A stretch of 64,000 nt of DNA, taken from positions 62,001 through 126,000 of the forward strand of contig NZNV01000041.1 of the NCBI GenBank assembly GCA_002695025.1, written 5' to 3'. Below are positions 59,594 through 64,000 of this stretch, in pieces. Positions within the stretch are counted from its first letter, which is position 1, and each line of letters begins with the position of its first letter. Position numbers and translations under genes: made by a program. The stretch is from Owenweeksia sp. GTDB taxonomy: Bacteria > Bacteroidota > Bacteroidia > Flavobacteriales > Schleiferiaceae. Under the pieces are notes generated by a model. It was not told the origin of the DNA. It made no database searches and saw only the letters and a program-made list of their open reading frames with translations.

Positions 59594-61041
59594 GTTACGG
59601 ATTTGTAGAACACGAAGCCAAAACCAAAGAAGAGCATCAAGTGAAAAGGAAACAGGCCAAAATCACCCAGCAGGAAAGCGCTAACCACACCAAAAGCAAA
59701 ATACAGCATCAGCAACCCCTCCAGCCAGTTAACCCAGGAGAGCCTGAATTGCACATACTTATTTTCCCGCCAACTGTCCTTTACCGTTAGCACGTTAAAC
59801 TTGGGTGTACGTATAAATCCACTCTTTTTCCCCATGTGCCCTTCCAGCACGGCTACCGTATTTTGTAGTGAAAAGCCCAGGATCACGGAATAAAAGATCA
59901 CAAACTCCCTTAGATACGCCATGAATGTGCGGAAACCTCCTCCGTGTATCCTCCGGTAAGCCACCCAGTACATCCCCATAAAGATCAACGTACTCACCAG
60001 CACTATACTGGACAACGCAAAGAACAGGCTGTATTCCGGACTGAAGAATTTAATGTACAACATAGGAATACTCAATACCGAAACCAACAGTACATTGATG
60101 AACATACTGCTATTGAGCAAATGGAAAAAAGCGTGTATACGCGTTTTTAAAGGTGCTGTCTTTCGTGAAAAAAGCAGCTTTTTCATTTTCTGAAAATTCT
60201 CGGCCCCGCCCTTGTTCCAGCGGAATTGCTGGGAACGTGCCGCACTGATCAGCACAGGGAGTTCACCCGGGGTTTCCACTTCTTCCAGGTATTTGAATTT
60301 CCAGCCCCTGATCTGCGAACGGTAACTGAGGTCCAGGTCTTCCGTAATAGTATCGCTCTGCCAATTACCGGCATCTTCAATGCACTGCTTCCGCCATACA
60401 CCGGCTGTGCCGTTGAAATTGATAAAGTGGTTTCCTGAATTACGACCTACCTGTTCTACGGTAAAATGGGCATCCAGAGCAAAGGCTTGCACACGGGTGA
60501 GCCAGGAATAATCGCGATTGAGATGCCCCCAGCGGGTTTGCACCACTCCAATACCAGGATCGGAAAAATGGGGAATGGTCCTGCGCAGGAAATCCGGATT
60601 AGGTATAAAATCCGCATCAAAAATGGCCAGGAATTCTCCACGGGCAACTGCCATACCCGCCTTAAGGGCTCCTGCCTTATAACCCTGTCGGTGCGTACGA
60701 TGGATATATTTTATAGCAAACCCTTCAGCCTGCAACTCTTGCACCTTTTGACACGTAAGCTCTCTGGACTCATCGGTAGAGTCATCCAGCACCTGTATCT
60801 CCAGTTTATCAGCCGGATAATCCAATTGCACCGCAGCCTCCAGGAGGCGCTCTACCACGTACAATTCATTGAATACCGGTAGCTGAACGGTAACCGTAGG
60901 CCAGGTAGAAGGTGTTGCGGGTTCTTCCTTTTCCAGTTTCTGTGCTTTCACATAATGGATCAGGAGGTTGAGCTGCACAAAACTATAGGCCAGTATTACC
61001 AGCAGGCAAAGTGAATACACTATGATCAGCACCAATTCCAT
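59581..61041 (-). CDS. Processive-type GT2 membrane glycosyltransferase
   Basis: A 486-residue GT2 enzyme with N- and C-terminal membrane helices. The catalytic set is complete: D86/D87 (VLDDSTD), D142/D144 (FDAD), TED at 234-236 and QQFRW at 271-275. This is the pattern of cellulose/mannan-synthase-like enzymes and ceramide glucosyltransferases. The ATG at 61041 overlaps the stop of the previous gene (TGATG). It could make a beta-linked glycan exported through its own membrane domain. Confidence 0.9.
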   Translation of the reverse strand: MELVLIIVYSLCLLVILAYSFVQLNLLIHYVKAQKLEKEEPATPSTWPTVTVQLPVFNELYVVERLLEAAVQLDYPADKLEIQVLDDSTDESRELTCQKVQELQAEGFAIKYIHRTHRQGYKAGALKAGMAVARGEFLAIFDADFIPNPDFLRRTIPHFSDPGIGVVQTRWGHLNRDYSWLTRVQAFALDAHFTVEQVGRNSGNHFINFNGTAGVWRKQCIEDAGNWQSDTITEDLDLSYRSQIRGWKFKYLEEVETPGELPVLISAARSQQFRWNKGGAENFQKMKKLLFSRKTAPLKTRIHAFFHLLNSSMFINVLLVSVLSIPMLYIKFFSPEYSLFFALSSIVLVSTLIFMGMYWVAYRRIHGGGFRTFMAYLREFVIFYSVILGFSLQNTVAVLEGHMGKKSGFIRTPKFNVLTVKDSWRENKYVQFRLSWVNWLEGLLMLYFAFGVVSAFLLGDFGLFPFHLMLFFGFGFVFYKSVTCRA

Positions 61042-61733
61042 CAACGCAAACTGTATTTGAATATGAGGCCGAGTATTTTATAACCGGCCAGCAAAGTTCC
61101 TTTAATTGTTCCGGATATCTTCGACACCCCGATACGGTTCCGGTAATGTACCGGAACCTCGGTATAGTTTAGTTTTCTTTTCAGGACCTTGATCTGCATT
61201 TCCACGGTCCATCCAAAGGTCTTATCCTGCATATTCAGTTCCATCAACCTGTCATAACGTATAGCCCTGAAAGGTCCTAGATCGGTAAACCGGGAACCAT
61301 AGATCAGCCTCATCAACCGGGTAGCCAGCCAGTTGCCAAACACCTGTGGAAAGGTCATGGAACCTCTTTCACGTAAATCCTTTTTCCGGGTACCGATAAC
61401 CAGGTCCATACCCTCATTGCTAATAGGAGCCACCACCTTTGGCAGCTCTTCCGGGTGGTCGGAATAGTCGGCATCCATGAACACAATTATATCAGGTAAG
61501 AGTTCCTGCCCTGCTATATAATCCATCCCCGCCAGGCAGGCATAGCCGTAACCTCGCCTGGGTTCATCAACAACGGTCACTCCCGCCTGCTGGGCCACCC
61601 GGGCAGTCATATCCGTTGAATTATTATTGACCACCACAATCTCGTCCACCTTATCCGCTGGAATGTCTTGTACCACACGCACTACGGACTCCTGCTCATT
61701 AAAGGCAGGGATGATCACCTTGATTACCGTCAT
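61041..61733 (-). CDS. GT2 family glycosyltransferase, DPM1/polyprenol-phosphate type
   Basis: A 230-residue cytosolic GT2 enzyme: VIIPAFNEQESV, VVNNNSTDMT, and the metal-binding FMDADYSDHP. Size and pattern match dolichol/polyprenol-phosphate mannose or glucose synthases. It would feed a lipid-linked sugar to the GT-C protein two genes downstream. It abuts the polyferredoxin gene stop and overlaps the next gene by one base. Confidence 0.88.
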   Translation of the reverse strand: MTVIKVIIPAFNEQESVVRVVQDIPADKVDEIVVVNNNSTDMTARVAQQAGVTVVDEPRRGYGYACLAGMDYIAGQELLPDIIVFMDADYSDHPEELPKVVAPISNEGMDLVIGTRKKDLRERGSMTFPQVFGNWLATRLMRLIYGSRFTDLGPFRAIRYDRLMELNMQDKTFGWTVEMQIKVLKRKLNYTEVPVHYRNRIGVSKISGTIKGTLLAGYKILGLIFKYSLR

Positions 61734-63293
61734 CTACTTTTTGATATACTCCATCAGGTTATCCGCATTACCGATAAATGCGGGATCTTCCTTCATGCGA
61801 TTATTGGGCGAACCGTTTTCCAGTTTTAAAACCCCGCGTGGGCAAACCGCGGAGCAAATACCACAGCCTACACAGGAGGAGCGTACAATATTCTGCCCGC
61901 TTTGGGCGTAGGAACGTACATCAATACCCATTTCGCAATAGGTGGAACAGTTGCCGCAGGAAATACATTGCCCCCCGTTGGTGGTGATCCTGAAGCGTGA
62001 AAATATGCGTTGCTGAAAGCCCAGGATAGCAGCCATAGGGCAACCGAAACGGCACCACACCCTGCTGCCCAGCAAGGGGTAAAAGCCTACCCCGATGACT
62101 CCTGAAAATGCAGCGCCTATGGCAAAACCATAGGCAGAGCGCAGTTTTTGGCTGTCCACAAAAAGGATCTTGGCCGGTGTAGCGAAATAATGAATGAGCA
62201 CTACTCCCGCCATCAGTGCAGCTACCGACAGAAAAATGGCACGGGTTTGCCCGTTGAAGTGTTTTCTGCGAAAAAAGGCTACCAGTACTCCAATAAGCAG
62301 TAAGAGTATCACCAAACCCCAGATAAGCTGGGCTCGGGCGACTTCACTGAGATAGGATGTTACCACGCCCACCGTCATCAGGATAGCAAATACGGTCACC
62401 AGATGAATACTCCAGCGTTCTAAGCGCCAGGCTGAGAGTTTTTTACTGGACAAATGCCGGAAGGGGTCTCCGGCTGTTTCAGCCAGACCTCCGCAGCCAC
62501 ACACCCAGGAACAATACCAGCGCTTACCGTAAAGGTAAGTTAGAACGGGGGAGATAATAAATATCATGGCCACACCGAACAACAGCATAAAAAGACCCAG
62601 GTTACCACTATCCAAAAAGCTGTTGACGCTCCACTCATCAAAGAAGTCGTAGTTGAGCGGCCACATTTCTTTAAAATCATTGTAGGGGTAATTAAGCCTG
62701 ATGAGGAATTCAGGTAAAAGGAAGGCAAAACCCAGTTGAAAGAACATCACTGAAATGGTGCGAAAAAGCTGGTAACGATTATGGCGGTATTTAAGGATGA
62801 ATTTAAAGCCAAAAGCCAGGATAGCCAGGGTGTACAAAGCACCATACATAAACCATTGGCTGGCCGGCTCACCTTTGAGGAACTGGCTCAAAGGATCAAA
62901 AAGCGCCACCAGCCCGGTATTGGGGGCGCCATCTTTACCCAGCCCCAGGTATTGCGGGTACCAGTAGAGCAGTATGTAGAACAGGGTAAGCACTATTCCT
63001 GCCATCCAGCCCAGGGCACCACGACTGGTCAATGATTTAAAATACACCCCGTTATTCCGGATACCGGCCGGCTGGTTTAAATAGGTGCGCTGCGCATACA
63101 CCACCGCTCCCACCATTATAGCGCCTATTGAAATAGCCAGCCAAAGTGCATTATTGGAAAAGGTAACGCCAAAAGCGGTAATAAGGAGAAGAGCCAGCCC
63201 GGTAAGCCCGAGGGCAACAGCGCCTTTCTGCACCGCATCCAACTGGTGGGTATCTGGTTTGGCGAGTGATATGCTGATGTATTCTTTTTCCAT
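61734..63293 (-). CDS. Membrane-bound polyferredoxin (NapH/CcoG-like 4Fe-4S protein)
   Basis: A 519-residue protein with about ten membrane helices. It has Cys pairs WYCSWVCGCGG and RVWCRFGCP on loops and two C-terminal 4Fe-4S motifs, CISCGNCSTYC and CVGCGICSAVCPRG. This arrangement suits a quinol- or flavin-linked electron carrier like NapH/CcoG/RdxA. With the FAD oxidoreductase upstream it may pass electrons from NAD(P)H into the membrane. Its link with the glycosyltransferases downstream, sharing an operon, is odd. Confidence 0.85.
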   Translation of the reverse strand: MEKEYISISLAKPDTHQLDAVQKGAVALGLTGLALLLITAFGVTFSNNALWLAISIGAIMVGAVVYAQRTYLNQPAGIRNNGVYFKSLTSRGALGWMAGIVLTLFYILLYWYPQYLGLGKDGAPNTGLVALFDPLSQFLKGEPASQWFMYGALYTLAILAFGFKFILKYRHNRYQLFRTISVMFFQLGFAFLLPEFLIRLNYPYNDFKEMWPLNYDFFDEWSVNSFLDSGNLGLFMLLFGVAMIFIISPVLTYLYGKRWYCSWVCGCGGLAETAGDPFRHLSSKKLSAWRLERWSIHLVTVFAILMTVGVVTSYLSEVARAQLIWGLVILLLLIGVLVAFFRRKHFNGQTRAIFLSVAALMAGVVLIHYFATPAKILFVDSQKLRSAYGFAIGAAFSGVIGVGFYPLLGSRVWCRFGCPMAAILGFQQRIFSRFRITTNGGQCISCGNCSTYCEMGIDVRSYAQSGQNIVRSSCVGCGICSAVCPRGVLKLENGSPNNRMKEDPAFIGNADNLMEYIKK

Positions 63294-63303
63294 ACTTCCG
63301 GGA

Positions 63304-64000
63304 TTAAGCTATAGCGGTTCGTCCTTTAAAGTGTTTACGGATGGCCTTCTCGTGCCTGCGGTAAAATTCAGGGTCAAAATTGGCGGTTTCCAGAGCCTTT
63401 ACTACTTCGTTAATATGGACTTTTTGCCTTATCCAGCTATCGCACACCTCATGCCGCAAACGAATGCCAAAGGCATTAACGCCCAGCAGGGCTCCATTTG
63501 TAGTATTATAGACCAGCCGTAGGGCTTTCTTACCATCCTGGTGTTCCCAATACAGGCTGGCTTCATTTTCTTTGGGTTTGGACCACACCCATCCGTAGGT
63601 TTGGTATTCAATATCAAAGAACTTGGCAGAATTGAACCAATTGTCCGGTGCATACTCAACCCGCTTACCACAAATATTCTGGGCTACCACTTCTCCCATC
63701 ATCCGGCCGGTATACCATACCTGCTCCACCGCTTTACGTTCACCTATGGCCTGGCGCTGCTCGGCACAGTCACCGGCTGCATACACATCCGGCACATTGG
63801 TTTCCAGCCTTCGGTTTACCAGTACTCCTTTATTGGTTTCAATACCGGAGCCTTCCAGGAAACTGATGTTGGGATGCACACCAACGGTAAGTCCTACTAA
63901 TTGGCATTCTATTTCTTCACCTTTTTTGGTCTTTATTGCCTTTACTCTACCGTTACTATCGGCCAGGATCTCTTCCAGTTCGCTTTCCAAACGGAGGTCA
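63304..64000 (-). CDS. FAD-dependent NAD(P)H oxidoreductase, C-terminal part (runs off window)
   Basis: The last 231 codons of a pyridine-nucleotide-disulfide-type oxidoreductase; the frame is open to base 64000, so the N-terminal FAD-binding part is outside. Visible are the end of the NAD domain (VGLTVGVHPN), the FAD-contacting VYAAGDCAE motif, and a C-terminal domain with FGIRLRHEVCDSWI. It precedes the polyferredoxin by 10 bases and likely reduces it. Confidence 0.88.
   Translation of the reverse strand, partial: DLRLESELEEILADSNGRVKAIKTKKGEEIECQLVGLTVGVHPNISFLEGSGIETNKGVLVNRRLETNVPDVYAAGDCAEQRQAIGERKAVEQVWYTGRMMGEVVAQNICGKRVEYAPDNWFNSAKFFDIEYQTYGWVWSKPKENEASLYWEHQDGKKALRLVYNTTNGALLGVNAFGIRLRHEVCDSWIRQKVHINEVVKALETANFDPEFYRRHEKAIRKHFKGRTAIA

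Overview
The window looks like chromosomal DNA of a Bacteroidota bacterium, most likely class Flavobacteriia (inference). The signs are an LpxC-FabZ fusion, a SusC/SusD pair, two proteins with type IX secretion (T9SS) C-terminal domains, mevalonate-pathway genes, lack of Shine-Dalgarno sites, and recurrent Bacteroidota promoter boxes (TAnnTTTG). No rRNA, tRNA, CRISPR array, integrase or transposase gene was seen.

Layout. 1-4.8 kb (+): lipid A operon lpxD (cut by the window edge), lpxC-fabZ, lpxA, a lone ABC ATPase, efp and a second lpxD-like gene, closed by a bidirectional terminator. 4.9-10.9 kb (-): a nutrient-uptake locus with SusC, SusD and two small surface lipoproteins. 11-16.2 kb: surface polysaccharide genes (O-antigen ligase/polymerase, Wzz, Wzx and a divergent glycosyltransferase). 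16.2-25.8 kb: rnhB, a large lipoprotein, a glucosaminidase with LysM domains, a PLP enzyme, a T9SS-exported YCF48/BNR-like protein, a 52-residue DUF5522-type gene, and hutU.

25.7-34.3 kb is the accessory region. It has a zeta-toxin-like kinase with a tiny partner, a displaced second copy of the hutU 3' end, a stand-alone TIR-domain protein, higBA, an orphan gene, and a module made of an unknown beta-rich protein divergent from a lipoprotein / multi-pass membrane protein / histidine kinase / response regulator operon. Almost every unit here is followed directly by a copy of the same multi-hairpin repeat, and two long composite copies in direct orientation bracket the two-component module. This is the most novel part of the window.

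34.4-48.4 kb: a GT-C type membrane protein with a MORN tail, a luciferase-family oxidoreductase, an Omp28-like T9SS protein, a hidden 51-residue gene, an OmpH-like protein, an outer-membrane barrel, alaS, and an operon of an M23 peptidase, a MerR regulator, LemA and two TPM proteins. 48.4-51.9 kb: a cysteine dioxygenase homologue with an altered iron site, then a thioredoxin / ApbE / DUF4266 / DUF3570 gene set. 52-57.2 kb (+): a 6-pyruvoyltetrahydropterin synthase homologue, a four-helix-bundle (S23-like) gene in its own repeat-flanked element, fabD, a lipoprotein, mvaD, a GHMP (mevalonate) kinase and a UbiA prenyltransferase. 57.2-64 kb (-): a GH113-like lipoprotein, a GT-C protein, two GT2 glycosyltransferases, a membrane polyferredoxin and an FAD oxidoreductase cut by the window edge; the overlapping starts and stops suggest one transcription unit.
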